DNA of 48,698 bases from Clostridium frigoris (GTDB lineage Bacteria > Bacillota > Clostridia > Clostridiales > Clostridiaceae): contig NZ_JAHLDV010000025.1 in the NCBI RefSeq assembly GCF_018861865.1, positions 1 through 48,698 of the forward strand. The letters run 5' to 3'. Position 1 is the first letter of the stretch. Every line of letters begins with the position of its first letter. This document shows positions 34,663 to 44,575 of this stretch, one piece after another. The notes under the pieces were generated by a model, which saw nothing but the letters and a program-made list of their open reading frames with translations, made no database searches and had not been told where the DNA came from. A program made the position numbers and the translations under genes.

Positions 34663-34887
34663 TTATCCCCCTCCAACTGGTGGGAAAAGTGCTATTACGT
34701 CTCCTTCTACCAAAGGATTGCCAAATTGTCCATCTCGTCCATTTACAAGTAAAATTGCAATTTCAGACTTTTCTATTCCTAATTCAGCTATAACATCTTC
34801 TAAAGTTTTACCCTCATCCAGTTCAAAAACTTGAATTTTATCCCTACCATCTCTAAATGTAGCAAATAATTTCACTGTAACTTTCAC
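34663..34887 (-). CDS. moaD: MoaD/ThiS-family sulfur-carrier protein
   Basis: The 74-residue beta-grasp protein ends in FPPVGGG, the glycine tail that an E1 adenylates and that carries thiocarboxylate sulfur to precursor Z in pterin synthesis. KLFATFRDGRD, LEDVIAEL, ILLVNGRDG and LVEGDVIALFPPV match the family. The start is GTG 34887 with GGAGG seven bases upstream; the longer frame begins inside the ribosome site. It follows AOR by 68 bases and is probably co-expressed, as is common for AOR genes. No moaE is present in this window. Confidence 0.92.
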   Translation of the reverse strand: MKVTVKLFATFRDGRDKIQVFELDEGKTLEDVIAELGIEKSEIAILLVNGRDGQFGNPLVEGDVIALFPPVGGG

Positions 34888-34955
34888 ATTTTCACCTCCC
34901 AATTAGACATTTATAACACTGTTTAACTTATTATATTTATTGGAAATTTATAAAA

Positions 34956-36752
34956 CTACAATCCTAATTCTTTCAATTTTTTTTCTGTTGGAATACCTTT
35001 TTCATCCCAGCCTCTTTCCTTGTAATATTGTGGAAGGAGTTCTGATAATCTGTGTACACTCCCTTTCGATGGACCGTCTACAATTGGTTCTGTAAGTAAT
35101 CTTTTTGGTAACGTATCTTGAGATGCATCTATTCCAGCTTGCAAATTAAATTGTCTTTCAATATTCCAAATTCTATCTCCTGATTCAAGTATAGATTCCG
35201 CAGTGTGTTCCGTTCCACATACTGCATTATACAAAGCGGCATAATCTGGAGCTCCCATAGCAAATGATGTAAACAGACATAAACCAAGGGAATCTATAGA
35301 TGCAGTTAAGTCTTGGAAAATCTTAGTCCAAGTAGCCTTTCCATCAATTGCAAACCTATCCAATTTTTCTGGCAATCCAAGTATCTCTGGTGATATCATA
35401 TATCCTCTTACATGACAACCACCCCTGTTGGATGTAGCAAATGAAAGTCCTTGCCCCATTATACCTCTTGGATCATAAGCAGGAATTTCAAGTTTTTTAA
35501 CTGACATTGAAAGATCGGCTACGCCATATGAATCACAAAGTCTATATGAACCTTCCGCCATTTTAGCTCCAAATCCTTCACCTTTTCCTATTTTTATAGT
35601 CCAATCAATCATTCCTTGTACATTACCAAATTCTAATGGAGTTCCCTCAAGTTCATCCTCTTTAATATATCCCCTTTGATAAAGCTCCATTCCAGCTGCT
35701 ATAGTTGCCCCTACCGAAATTGTATCTAAACCATATTCATTACACCAGTAATTTGCCTTAAATGTTGCAACTATATCATAGACTCCACAATCCGAACCAA
35801 AAGCCCATAATGTTTCATATTCTGGTCCACCAACCTCTATACCCATGTCCTCAATTTTAACCCATCTTCCGCAAGCAATTGGGCATCTAAAACAAGGATT
35901 TTTTCTTACCAAGTAATCCTTAGTCATTGTTTCGCCACTAATGTCATCAGCTTTTTCAGTATAAGACTCTTGAAAATTATTAACTGGATGTACACCATTT
36001 TCATTTAGTATATTTACAAGTACTGCAGTTCCGTATGTTGGAAGACCTGCTCCTGTAACTCCATTTGCCTTTATAGTCTTAAGCCAAACTTTTGAAACCT
36101 CTTTTAATTTGGCCGCATCTGCTATTTGAGGTTTTGAACTTCCTTTAACTGCAATAGCTTTAAGATTTTTTGAACCCATAACCGCTCCAACACCCGAACG
36201 GGCTGCTGCTCTATCATAATCATTCATTATAGCAGCCATATTAGATAGCCTTTCTCCTGCTGGTCCAATAGTCATAATTTTTGATTTATCAGGCATTTCT
36301 TTTCTTATAATATCTGTGGTTTCTGTAACAAGCTTTCCCCAAAGACCGCTTGCATCCTTTATTTCTACCTTATCATCTATTATTGTTAAGTAAACTGGTG
36401 TATCCGCCTTGTCCTCAAATATAATCATATCATAGCCTGCAGCTTTGAATTCAGCTCCCCAGTAACCACCAGAATTTGAACAAGCAATCGTACCTGATTG
36501 TGGTGATTTTGTAACCACCATATATCTCCCACCTGTTGGAACAGGTGTTCCTGTTAATGGTCCTGTAATAATTATAAGTTTATTTTCAGGGCTTAATGGA
36601 TCAACCTTAGGATCTACCTCATCCATAAATATTTTTGTTCCAAGCCCTCTACCACCTATAAACTTTTTAGCTAGCTCTAAATCAAGTGCCTCAACTTTAA
36701 TAGTCCTATCTTTTAAATTAATTCTTAATATTTTACCATTATAACCGTACAT
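34956..36752 (-). CDS. aor: Aldehyde:ferredoxin oxidoreductase (tungsten enzyme)
   Basis: AOR interconverts carboxylic acids and aldehydes using ferredoxin, a tungsten bis-pterin and one [4Fe-4S] cluster. The 598-residue protein has the N-terminal MYGYNGKILRINL and GGRGLG segment, the pterin-contact regions, and cluster ligands Cys287, Cys290, Cys294 (CFRCPIAC) and Cys492 (SLGLCLFTSF), the spacing known from Pyrococcus furiosus AOR. In acetogens and clostridia AOR reduces acids made in fermentation to aldehydes, feeding alcohol formation. It is the first gene after a sigma-54 promoter and is preceded by its likely activator gene. Confidence 0.96.
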   Translation of the reverse strand: MYGYNGKILRINLKDRTIKVEALDLELAKKFIGGRGLGTKIFMDEVDPKVDPLSPENKLIIITGPLTGTPVPTGGRYMVVTKSPQSGTIACSNSGGYWGAEFKAAGYDMIIFEDKADTPVYLTIIDDKVEIKDASGLWGKLVTETTDIIRKEMPDKSKIMTIGPAGERLSNMAAIMNDYDRAAARSGVGAVMGSKNLKAIAVKGSSKPQIADAAKLKEVSKVWLKTIKANGVTGAGLPTYGTAVLVNILNENGVHPVNNFQESYTEKADDISGETMTKDYLVRKNPCFRCPIACGRWVKIEDMGIEVGGPEYETLWAFGSDCGVYDIVATFKANYWCNEYGLDTISVGATIAAGMELYQRGYIKEDELEGTPLEFGNVQGMIDWTIKIGKGEGFGAKMAEGSYRLCDSYGVADLSMSVKKLEIPAYDPRGIMGQGLSFATSNRGGCHVRGYMISPEILGLPEKLDRFAIDGKATWTKIFQDLTASIDSLGLCLFTSFAMGAPDYAALYNAVCGTEHTAESILESGDRIWNIERQFNLQAGIDASQDTLPKRLLTEPIVDGPSKGSVHRLSELLPQYYKERGWDEKGIPTEKKLKELGL

Positions 36753-36792
36753 GGAAACTCCTCCTTTTATTTTTTTACATGCTTATATTTAT

Positions 36793-36808
36793 AGCAAGTT
36801 TTATGCCA
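36793..36808 (-). promoter_or_regulatory. Sigma-54 (-24/-12) promoter of AOR
   Basis: On the minus strand TGGCAT-AAAAC-TTGCT has the GG and GC pairs exactly ten bases apart, as required for sigma-54. It lies 40 bases before the AOR start, and the upstream neighbour gene encodes a sigma-54 activator. Confidence 0.82.
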
Positions 36809-36835
36809 ATATATTGCAAAAAAATTCTTTTTAGA

Positions 36836-36856
36836 AGTGTTCATACTACAGTGTTC
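36836..36856 (-). promoter_or_regulatory. Possible activator binding repeats upstream of AOR
   Basis: AGTGTTC occurs at 36836-36842 and 36850-36856, two direct copies 14 bases apart, about 30-50 bases upstream of the -24 element. They are candidate upstream activating sites for the adjacent enhancer-binding protein, closer than is usual. Confidence 0.35.
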
Positions 36857-36953
36857 TAATGTTATATAAAATAGATCTTGAAAATAATTTACTAACCATC
36901 CCAATTTAATACACTTTATCGGGTTTTAGATTGTCTTATTTTAGAACTGTGTT

Positions 36954-38780
36954 TCATTTTCGGACAGCAATGTTATATTTTTCTATTTTTCTATATAGAG
37001 AACTTCTTGCAATATCTAATATTTTTGCGGCTAAGGTCATATTACCTTTAACTTCATTTATAACTTCAGTTATATGTTGTATCTCCATCTGCTCTAAGCT
37101 ATTTCCATTATATAAATCTATTGATTTTTTTTCGTCACTGGATTCTTCATTCCATAAATTTCTTTGAATTACTTCTGAATTAACAATAAGTTCAATTACA
37201 TTTTCCAGTTCTCTTATATTTCCCGGCCAATCATAATTTTTTAAGTAATTCATATATTCCTCTGAAATGTGTACACTGTGTTTATTAAGTTTTTGAGATA
37301 TTTTCCTCATATAATAATTTACTAATTCAGATATATCCTCTTTGCGTTCTCTTAGTGGTGGTAATTGTAATGGAAGAACATTTAGTCTATAATAAAGATC
37401 TTTTCTAAAATTTCCATTTTCCACCTCATGTTTTAACTCTTTATTTGTAGATGCCATAATTCTTACATCGATATTTACTAATTTTGAACTTCCTATTTTA
37501 TTTATTACTTCTTCTTCAATTACTCTTAACAACCTTATCTGCATATCAGGCGGCATTTCTCCTATTTCATCCAGAAAAATTGTACCACCCTTTGCAATTT
37601 CAAATTTACCTACATTACCACCTTTTTTTGCACCTGTAAATGCTCCTCCCTCATAACCAAAAAGTTCAGATTCTATAAGTGTTCTTGGTATTGCACCACA
37701 GTTTACTGCTATAAAAGGCCCTTCACTACGTTTACTGTGATTGTGAATTGCTTGTGCAAAAATTTCCTTGCCTGTACCACTTTCACCCGTAATCAATATT
37801 GTAGATTTACTATCTGCTATTTTTTTAGCATACTCAATAAGTTTCTTGAATTTTTCATTTACTCCTATTATTTTGTCAAAAGTATACACGGCTTGACCAC
37901 TTAATATTTTACCAGCAAGCTTCCTGCCCTTTTTTAGTTCACAAAATTGAAGTGTTATACCTTTAATCTTCATATCAAAGCTATAAATAGAGTGTGCCGT
38001 AACAGTAAATTGTAATTTGTTTACACGTGTATTTACATACATATCCTCACTTATAAAAGTATCCTTTTCTTTAAGTCGTTCTATTATTTTATGAAAGTTA
38101 AAAATCAAATCAGATACCATCATATTTTTCATTTCCTGTTCATCATAACCAAACATATTAACAACTTGCTTATTTATTGTTGTAATATTACCAAATAAAT
38201 CACAAGTCAAAATTCCTGATGATATGGAATCAATAGTGTCTTTAAGGCGTTTCTCTGAAATTTCAAGCATTAAATTATATTTGTTATTTTCAATAGTTTT
38301 TTCAATAGCATTTGCTGTTATTACTACCATACCAAGGGTATGAATATTAACATTTTCCGTAAATCCAATTAAATTAATAATTCCAAATATGTTACCCAAA
38401 TCATCCTTAATTGGTGCAGAGCAGCATGTCCATTTATGATATTCATTGATAGAATGCTCCGTGCCAGAAACCTTAACAGGTACTCCTTTAGAAAGTACCT
38501 GCCTCATTGCCCTAGTCCCAATACTATAATCATCCATATACGCACCAATGATGATTTTTAATTTTGAAGCCTCTAATAATATTTCAGGATCTCCAATTAT
38601 ACTTAATATACATCCCTCACCATCGCATAATAATGCAAAAAAACTATAGCCTTTTACAAAATTATATAAATTGTTCATGAATGGTGTTGCATTCAAAATA
38701 AATTCTTCGCTTTGCTCTAATATTCTTCGTAATTCATTTTTATTAGATTTATTGTGCAAGACTTCAACGTATGTACCCAT
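36954..38780 (-). CDS. Sigma-54-dependent activator (AcoR/Fis type)
   Basis: The 608-residue activator has an N-terminal GAF-like sensor of the AcoR type (about 30-170), a PAS domain (about 175-290), an AAA+ domain (about 300-535) with Walker A GESGTGKE, the sigma-54 contact loop GAFTGA and the GGTIFLDEIGEMP Walker B, and a C-terminal Fis HTH (LAAKILDIARSSLYRKIEKY). The signal is unknown; AcoR relatives sense small metabolites. It is the last gene of the moa/moe transcript, 5 bases after the MOSC gene, and directly precedes AOR, so control of AOR is the natural inference. Confidence 0.93.
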   Translation of the reverse strand: MGTYVEVLHNKSNKNELRRILEQSEEFILNATPFMNNLYNFVKGYSFFALLCDGEGCILSIIGDPEILLEASKLKIIIGAYMDDYSIGTRAMRQVLSKGVPVKVSGTEHSINEYHKWTCCSAPIKDDLGNIFGIINLIGFTENVNIHTLGMVVITANAIEKTIENNKYNLMLEISEKRLKDTIDSISSGILTCDLFGNITTINKQVVNMFGYDEQEMKNMMVSDLIFNFHKIIERLKEKDTFISEDMYVNTRVNKLQFTVTAHSIYSFDMKIKGITLQFCELKKGRKLAGKILSGQAVYTFDKIIGVNEKFKKLIEYAKKIADSKSTILITGESGTGKEIFAQAIHNHSKRSEGPFIAVNCGAIPRTLIESELFGYEGGAFTGAKKGGNVGKFEIAKGGTIFLDEIGEMPPDMQIRLLRVIEEEVINKIGSSKLVNIDVRIMASTNKELKHEVENGNFRKDLYYRLNVLPLQLPPLRERKEDISELVNYYMRKISQKLNKHSVHISEEYMNYLKNYDWPGNIRELENVIELIVNSEVIQRNLWNEESSDEKKSIDLYNGNSLEQMEIQHITEVINEVKGNMTLAAKILDIARSSLYRKIEKYNIAVRK

Positions 38781-38785
38781 AGTAC

Positions 38786-39220
38786 TTATTCCTCCACTAC
38801 AATCTCATCTCCGGCCTTAATATAACCTTCCTCAAGTACCTTAGCAAATATGCCTTCTCTAGGCATTATACAATCGCCAACCAGCTTCATAATTTCACAT
38901 CCTGCATGACATTCCTTTCCTATCTGTGTTACCTCTAAAACTACTTTTCCTATTTTAATTTTAGTTCCCACTGGGAGCTCATACAAAATTATTCCTTCAG
39001 TAGTAATATTTTCAGCGAACTTTCCTGAGCATAAGCCTAGGGCTCCCTTTGCTTTCATTTTAACAATGCTCTCAACACCAAGAAAACTAACCTGTCTATG
39101 CCAATCACCTGCGTGTGCATCTCCCTCAAGTCCGTGATTAAATTTAAAAAATCCTTTCTCTATAGGGTGTTTTATAACACCTTTTTTTTCACTTATATTT
39201 ACTGCAATAACCTTTGCCAT
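38786..39220 (-). CDS. MOSC-domain protein
   Basis: The 144-residue single-domain protein has the MOSC hallmarks GLEGDAHAGDWHRQVSFLG and the conserved Cys in GKECHAGCEIM. MOSC domains occur in molybdenum cofactor sulfurases and related sulfur-transfer proteins. Stand-alone versions are common in bacterial moa operons and may deliver sulfur or finish the cofactor. Its ATG overlaps the moaC stop by one base (TAATG). Confidence 0.92.
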   Translation of the reverse strand: MAKVIAVNISEKKGVIKHPIEKGFFKFNHGLEGDAHAGDWHRQVSFLGVESIVKMKAKGALGLCSGKFAENITTEGIILYELPVGTKIKIGKVVLEVTQIGKECHAGCEIMKLVGDCIMPREGIFAKVLEEGYIKAGDEIVVEE

Positions 39221-39699
39221 TATAACGCCTTCCTTTCGAATATTCCTGATTTTCCACCACTTTTTTTCACAAGCATAATATTATTTATAACCATCCCCCT
39301 ATCAATTGCCTTACACATGTCATAAATAGTTAATGCTGCAACAGATATCGCAGTAAGTGCTTCCATTTCAATGCCTGTCTTTCCTACCGTCTTCGTTGTT
39401 GCAGTTATTTCAATTTTACTGTTTTCAAAATCAATATTAAAACTTATGTCACAGCCGGATATCATTATGGCATGACACATTGGTATTATTTGCGAAGTGC
39501 TTTTGGCACCCATTATTCCCCCTACCTGAGCTACAGCTAGTACATCTCCTTTTGAAATAGACCCATCCTTTATTTTTTCCAAGGTTTCTCTCTGCATTGA
39601 TATCGATCCAACTGCTATAGCTTCCCGAACAGTGTCATACTTTTCAGATACATCCACCATTTTAGCTCTTCCTTCTTCATTTATATGAGTAAGTTCCAT
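39220..39699 (-). CDS. moaC: Cyclic pyranopterin monophosphate synthase
   Basis: MoaC completes the conversion of GTP to cyclic pyranopterin monophosphate (precursor Z) after MoaA. The 159-residue protein shows [22 protein letters not shown], the IPMCHAI motif and [30 protein letters not shown], which hold the active-site residues. Start ATG 39699 is preferred over the preceding GTG because AGGAGG is better spaced. It is four bases after moaA and overlaps the MOSC gene. Confidence 0.96.
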   Translation of the reverse strand: MELTHINEEGRAKMVDVSEKYDTVREAIAVGSISMQRETLEKIKDGSISKGDVLAVAQVGGIMGAKSTSQIIPMCHAIMISGCDISFNIDFENSKIEITATTKTVGKTGIEMEALTAISVAALTIYDMCKAIDRGMVINNIMLVKKSGGKSGIFERKAL

Positions 39700-39703
39700 C
39701 ACT

Positions 39704-40663
39704 TTATCCTCCTATCTGATACATCATCTTTGAGCTTCTACTAGTTTTTTCTTCCGCAAGATGATGTTCAAGCGGCTTGTTATAAATTGCTTGTTTTAAT
39801 ACATTTGTAAGCATATCTTGATTATTTAAGTATTGCCTAAGATCTATTTCTTCCTTTGAATGAAGACATGGTTTAATTGTACCTGTAGACGTAAGTCTTA
39901 TTTTATTACAATCATCACAAAATTTACAACTTACCGGGCTAATAAATCCGATTTTCCCTTTTGCCCCACTAAGCTTGTACAATTGAGCAGTGCTACTTTT
40001 TTGCGTTTCTATTTGCTTTAGCTCAGGATGTTTTTTTAAAAGCTCCATAAAACTCATTTTACTTTTTTCGTAAATTTTAATACCTTCACCTATGGGCATT
40101 AGTTCAATAAATCTTACTTCTATAGGCATTTTACGTGTTAAGTTTAAAAAATCTTCAAACTCGATATCATTAAAACCTCTCATTAATACCGTATTAATTT
40201 TTACCGGCTCTAACCCAAGACTTAAACATTTATCTATACTTTCCATTACTTTTTCTAAATTCCCTATTCTTGTTATACTTTTAAACTTTGCAGCATTTAA
40301 GGTATCAAGGCTAATATTAACTCTTTTAAGTCCAGCTTTTTTCAGATCACTTGCCATATCTGAAAGCAACATACCATTTGTAGTTATTGCAATATCATCT
40401 ATTCCTGGCAATTTTGAGGTTTCATATATAAGCTTGTCTAAGTCTTTCATTACCAGTGGTTCCCCGCCAGTATACCTTACTTTATTAATACCTAATTTCT
40501 CTGCTGCCTTTACAATTTTTAAAATCTCTTCAAAACGTAAAATATCCATGTGACGCTTACTCTCAATTCCTTGCTCCGGCATGCAATATGTACATCTTAA
40601 ATTACATCTATCCGTTACCGATATCCTTAAATAATTGATGTTTCTTCCATAACTATCTCTCAT
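39704..40663 (-). CDS. moaA: GTP 3',8-cyclase (radical SAM)
   Basis: MoaA rearranges GTP in the first step of pterin cofactor synthesis. The 319-residue protein has the radical-SAM cluster motif CNLRCTYC (Cys20, 24, 27), YTGGEPL, the second-cluster cysteines CKFCDDC plus the later Cys in GTIKPCLHS, and the C-terminal Gly-Gly of the family, which inserts into the active site. AGGAG precedes the ATG. It is 11 bases after the moeA fusion gene. Confidence 0.97.
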   Translation of the reverse strand: MRDSYGRNINYLRISVTDRCNLRCTYCMPEQGIESKRHMDILRFEEILKIVKAAEKLGINKVRYTGGEPLVMKDLDKLIYETSKLPGIDDIAITTNGMLLSDMASDLKKAGLKRVNISLDTLNAAKFKSITRIGNLEKVMESIDKCLSLGLEPVKINTVLMRGFNDIEFEDFLNLTRKMPIEVRFIELMPIGEGIKIYEKSKMSFMELLKKHPELKQIETQKSSTAQLYKLSGAKGKIGFISPVSCKFCDDCNKIRLTSTGTIKPCLHSKEEIDLRQYLNNQDMLTNVLKQAIYNKPLEHHLAEEKTSRSSKMMYQIGG

Positions 40664-40674
40664 AAAATTGTCTC

Positions 40675-42582
40675 CTAAAGTTCAATTATTTCCCCTATAT
40701 GCGCATAATCATAGCCTCCAAGTTTATCAAGTTCACCTTTAAATTCATCAGTTTTAATTACTTTAATAAATTCCCTTATCATATCCATATCTATAAATTC
40801 CTTAGGCACAGCAAAATCATAATCCTCATCTCCAAGTTTTATAAAATCTAGGCCCAAAAGCTTCGCTGCAGAATAAATTCCAAGTCCACAATCTGCATCT
40901 CCTGCTGCAACTACTGCTGCTACTGCAATATGGGTGAATTCTTCTCTTTCATACCCAGATATATTTTGTGGATTAATATGGAGCTTTTTTAAATTGTAAT
41001 CTAAAAATAGCCTTGTACCTGACCCTCTTTGCCTATTTACAAATCTTCTTCCTTTTATAACTATATCCTGCAAGCATTTAATATTTAAAGGATTCCCTTT
41101 AGGAACTATAATTCCCTGAATTCTTTTAACACCTTTAATTAATACCATAGGTTTATTCGGTAAATATTTTTTAAGATAAGAAATATTATAACTACCATTT
41201 TCCATATTCAATAAATGAATAGGTGCTATATGGGTTTCCGAACCTATTAATGCCATTATTCCTCCCATACTTCCAACGTGAGCAGAAGAAAGAAAATACT
41301 TCCCATTTTTTATATGAAAAAGATCCGAAGCTATATCAACTATTGGGTCATGGCTTCCAATACACACAAGAGTATTTTTAATTTCTTCCTTACTTCTTAA
41401 AAGTTTAACATTCACAACGGTTCCTACCTCATAACCTTCAATATTTTGTGGTATTTCTAATATACCGTCTGCCCTTACTAATGACATTGTCGTTCCAGCT
41501 CCACGACCTATGGGTGTTGCAATATACTTTCCAGAAACAAATCCAATTTTAACTCTTACAAATTCTAAATATTTTAAAGTTGACATTACACGCCTAGTAA
41601 GTACAACCTCAACAGTGGTATATTCTTCATTATTTATCCCGATATAAGCTTGGACTATTTTCTTACATATATTATCCATTACGACATAAGCAGATACTGG
41701 GAATCCCGGTATACCAACCACAGGCTTTCCATCTATACTTCCAAGAATAACAGGTTTACCAGGCTTTATAGCTATTCCGTGTACACAAACCTCCCCTAAT
41801 TCTTCTATTACTTTACAAGTAAAATCCTCCCTACCGGCTGAAGATCCTGCATTTATAAGTATAATATCACATTGCTGAACTGCTTTTTTTACAGCTTCTT
41901 TAATAAGTGAATAATCATCTTTTACTATATCAAATCTTAGGGGTATCCCTCCCCATTCACTAACCTGAGCAGAAAACACTCTTGAGTTGAACTCGATTAT
42001 GTCTCCAACCTTAAGTTCTCCGCCTGGCTCCACCATCTCAGTTCCAGTCGGAATTATCCCAACAACCGGTCTTTTATAAACATCAATATCATTTACTCCC
42101 CCGGCTATAATAGACCCTATATCTACTGGTCTAATCATATAATTTGAAGGGATAATAAGTTGTGTTTTAACAATATCTTCTCCAATTGGTCTAATATTTT
42201 GAAAAGGTGCAGCACTCTTATAAATGGATACTTTTCCTTTATCTAAATTTATCAAGTCCTCAACCATTATTACGCAGTCAAATTCTTTAGGTATTGGATC
42301 CCCAGTATCCACTACTAAATAATCAATGCCTTCTTGTAGTTCAATATGACTCCGATCTGTTGCCCCATATGTTTTTGTACTTAAAGTTGCAATCCCATCC
42401 ATAGCAGAACTATTATAAAAAGGCGAAGATATTTTCGCAAAAATTGGTGAGTATGAAACTCTTCCTACAGATTCCCAAGTAACAACATTTTCCTTTTCGC
42501 CTTTAATACATAATAACTTATTAAAATATATTTTAACTGCCTCATTCAAATCAACATTTGATAAAAAGACTTCTTGAGCCAA
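40675..42582 (-). CDS. MoeA fused to a periplasmic-binding-protein-like domain
   Basis: The N-terminal part (about 1-400) is a MoeA molybdotransferase, which inserts molybdate or tungstate into adenylylated pterin: [62 protein letters not shown]. The C-terminal 230 residues ([14 protein letters not shown]... to ...[15 protein letters not shown]...[23 protein letters not shown]) are a PBP-like domain related to molybdate-binding modules. The start is TTG 42582, since AAGGAG sits nine bases before it and abuts the ATG at 42591. The domain may hold the metal oxyanion for the MoeA reaction. Confidence 0.9.
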   Translation of the reverse strand: MAQEVFLSNVDLNEAVKIYFNKLLCIKGEKENVVTWESVGRVSYSPIFAKISSPFYNSSAMDGIATLSTKTYGATDRSHIELQEGIDYLVVDTGDPIPKEFDCVIMVEDLINLDKGKVSIYKSAAPFQNIRPIGEDIVKTQLIIPSNYMIRPVDIGSIIAGGVNDIDVYKRPVVGIIPTGTEMVEPGGELKVGDIIEFNSRVFSAQVSEWGGIPLRFDIVKDDYSLIKEAVKKAVQQCDIILINAGSSAGREDFTCKVIEELGEVCVHGIAIKPGKPVILGSIDGKPVVGIPGFPVSAYVVMDNICKKIVQAYIGINNEEYTTVEVVLTRRVMSTLKYLEFVRVKIGFVSGKYIATPIGRGAGTTMSLVRADGILEIPQNIEGYEVGTVVNVKLLRSKEEIKNTLVCIGSHDPIVDIASDLFHIKNGKYFLSSAHVGSMGGIMALIGSETHIAPIHLLNMENGSYNISYLKKYLPNKPMVLIKGVKRIQGIIVPKGNPLNIKCLQDIVIKGRRFVNRQRGSGTRLFLDYNLKKLHINPQNISGYEREEFTHIAVAAVVAAGDADCGLGIYSAAKLLGLDFIKLGDEDYDFAVPKEFIDMDMIREFIKVIKTDEFKGELDKLGGYDYAHIGEIIEL

Positions 42583-42596
42583 TGCTCTCATCTCCT

Positions 42597-43820
42597 TTAT
42601 AATTTGTAAACTCCAACTGCTTGTCCTTCTTTTAAACCTTCAACGTTTTTTTCTATCTTTATATACCCCCATGCCTTTGAAAATGCTGTTATAATTCCAG
42701 ATTTACCAAACACCGGTTTTGCAATAACAATGCCCTCTATTGTTTCAAGCTCTACAGGTAAATATTCTTCCCGGCCTTTAGCTTTGTGATAATTTATACT
42801 CATTACTGCATTTGTTACGTAAATCTTTTCACTTTTAAGCATTAGGCTATATATATAATTCTGAACAAGTACTTTGTATATAATGCAACATGCAAGTGGA
42901 TGTCCTGGAAGTCCGAATATTATTTTTTCTTTATGTTTTCCTATTATAGTTGGTTTACCAGGCTTTATTGCTATTCCATGTACCAAAACCTCCCCGTCAT
43001 CAAAGGAAGCTATAACCTTTAAAGTATGATCCTTAGTGCCGACAGAACTTCCTCCTGAAATTAATACCACATCGCATTCATTAAATGCTTTTTGCGTTGC
43101 ACTTTTTAATAGTTCATAATCATCCTTAATAATTCCATAACTTACTGGCTCCATTCCATCCTCAAGAAGTAAGGACCAAATTAAATAGGTGTTTATGTCC
43201 CTCACTTCCCCTAAAATCGGCTTAACACCACAAGATACCACTTCATCCCCAGTTGAAATAATACCAACCCTCGGTCTTTTATAAACCGTCACCTCAGAAA
43301 TACCAATGCTTGCAACAACACCAACCTCATATGGCCTGAGTTTATTTCCCTTTTTTATAACAATATCCTGATTCTTTATATCTTCCCCAATTTGTATTAC
43401 ATTATCACCCATGGCAACTGGTGAATAAATAAGTATTGTATTATCATCTAGCTTATGGCTATACTCAACCATAACTACACTATCTGCAGACTCTGGAAGC
43501 ATTCCTCCCGTAGGTACATATAAACACTCTCCACAGATAATATCTGAGGGTGGGACTTTTCCCATGAATACTTCACCTTTTAGTTCAAGCATAGATGGCA
43601 TTACTTCACTAGCCCCAAACACATCCTTTGATATCACTGCATATCCATCCACCGTTGACCTTTTGAATTCTGGTATATTACATTCTGCCTTTATATCTTC
43701 AAAACAAATTCTAGAAACACTTTGCAATATATTCACCTTTTCAGAATCAAGCTCATATGTAAATGATTTATCTATTATTTCTTTAGCTTCTTCTACAGAT
43801 ACCACATTAAAAAGTTCCAC
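42597..43820 (-). CDS. moeA: Molybdopterin molybdenumtransferase
   Basis: The 407-residue MoeA has [65 protein letters not shown] and GLPGHPLACCI, the metal-site region. The start is GTG 43820, with AGGAGG seven bases before it. It lies 36 bases after moaB/mog and just ahead of the second, fused MoeA. Two MoeA paralogues side by side are known in microbes that use both molybdenum and tungsten, where each may insert one metal. Which copy serves AOR cannot be told from sequence. Confidence 0.95.
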   Translation of the reverse strand: MELFNVVSVEEAKEIIDKSFTYELDSEKVNILQSVSRICFEDIKAECNIPEFKRSTVDGYAVISKDVFGASEVMPSMLELKGEVFMGKVPPSDIICGECLYVPTGGMLPESADSVVMVEYSHKLDDNTILIYSPVAMGDNVIQIGEDIKNQDIVIKKGNKLRPYEVGVVASIGISEVTVYKRPRVGIISTGDEVVSCGVKPILGEVRDINTYLIWSLLLEDGMEPVSYGIIKDDYELLKSATQKAFNECDVVLISGGSSVGTKDHTLKVIASFDDGEVLVHGIAIKPGKPTIIGKHKEKIIFGLPGHPLACCIIYKVLVQNYIYSLMLKSEKIYVTNAVMSINYHKAKGREEYLPVELETIEGIVIAKPVFGKSGIITAFSKAWGYIKIEKNVEGLKEGQAVGVYKL

Positions 43821-43856
43821 ACTTGTACCTCCTTTTAATATTTTATAAATTACTTG

Positions 43857-44348
43857 TTAACTTTTAGCACACTCGCTAGCTTCCCCTCGAAGTATTGCAA
43901 TACCATGTGGAATTGCAGATATTATAAATTGAAGATTTTCTACAGCACCTTTGGGACTTCCAGGAAGATTAATAATTAAGGTTTTTTTGCGAATCCCTGC
44001 AATGCTTCTTGAAAGCATAGAATTTGGCGTAATTTGGAGTGATTTCATTCTCATAACTTCTCCAATACCGGGTACATATTTCTCAATTACATTTTGAGTT
44101 GCTTCTGGAGTAACATCTCTATGTGAGAAGCCCGTTCCACCATTAGTTAAAATTAAATCCACCTTAAGTTTATCGCATAAATAAATCAACTCTTTTTCTA
44201 TTTCCTCTTTTTCATCAGAAATCATTTTATAAAAACTGATAACAAATCCTTTTCCTTCTAATTCACTTCTTATTGCAGGACCTGTTCCATCAACTCTTTC
44301 TCCCCTAAATCCCTTATCACTCATGGTTAATATCGCAGTTTTTATCAT
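43857..44348 (-). CDS. mog: Molybdopterin adenylyltransferase (MoaB/Mog family)
   Basis: The 163-residue protein adenylylates molybdopterin before metal insertion by MoeA. It shows TMSDKGFRGERVDGTGPAI, LILTNGGTGFSHRDVTPEAT, MRMKSLQITPNSMLSRSIAGI and INLPGSPKGAVENL. The start is ATG 44348 with AAAGGGAG eight bases upstream; a TTG two codons earlier is too close to the site. It is the first gene of the long minus-strand moa/moe transcript and has an attenuator-like leader. MoaB and Mog are too alike to separate by eye. Confidence 0.92.
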   Translation of the reverse strand: MIKTAILTMSDKGFRGERVDGTGPAIRSELEGKGFVISFYKMISDEKEEIEKELIYLCDKLKVDLILTNGGTGFSHRDVTPEATQNVIEKYVPGIGEVMRMKSLQITPNSMLSRSIAGIRKKTLIINLPGSPKGAVENLQFIISAIPHGIAILRGEASECAKS

Positions 44349-44403
44349 TTTCAACGCTCCCTTTCGAAATTCAGCTTTACAATTTGTGTTCTATAGCCCT
44401 AAC

Positions 44404-44445
44404 AAAAATAAAACTTCAGTTGGAGTCTCAATCTCCCTCTGAAGT
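44404..44445 (-). terminator. Attenuator terminator in moa/moe operon leader
   Basis: On the minus strand ACTTCAG (44439-44445) pairs with CTGAAGT (44413-44419), with an inner GGAG/CTCC pairing, and is followed by TTTTATTTTTG. It stands between the promoter and the first gene. CTTCAGT (44499-44505 on the minus strand) can pair instead with ACTGAAG (44414-44420), giving a mutually exclusive antiterminator. Confidence 0.6.
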
Positions 44446-44575
44446 CGTTAATGCAGCTGCATAGGTAATGATTTAACCCTATTATTATGTTTTAAATTAC
44501 TGAAGGATACAATAAGTACATTTTTAAACATTAACAAGTATGGAATAATAATTAATAAGTTTACATTTAATAGTT

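Noticed and set aside
40092-40553. 153-codon plus-strand frame opposite moaA
   Set aside because: Antisense shadow of a clear radical-SAM gene; composition is Ser/Ile/Leu-rich as expected for an antisense frame in AT-rich DNA.
44349-44575. Known molybdenum cofactor riboswitch
   Set aside because: Position and attenuator fit, but I could not identify the conserved moco aptamer, so I only report an attenuator of unknown sensor.
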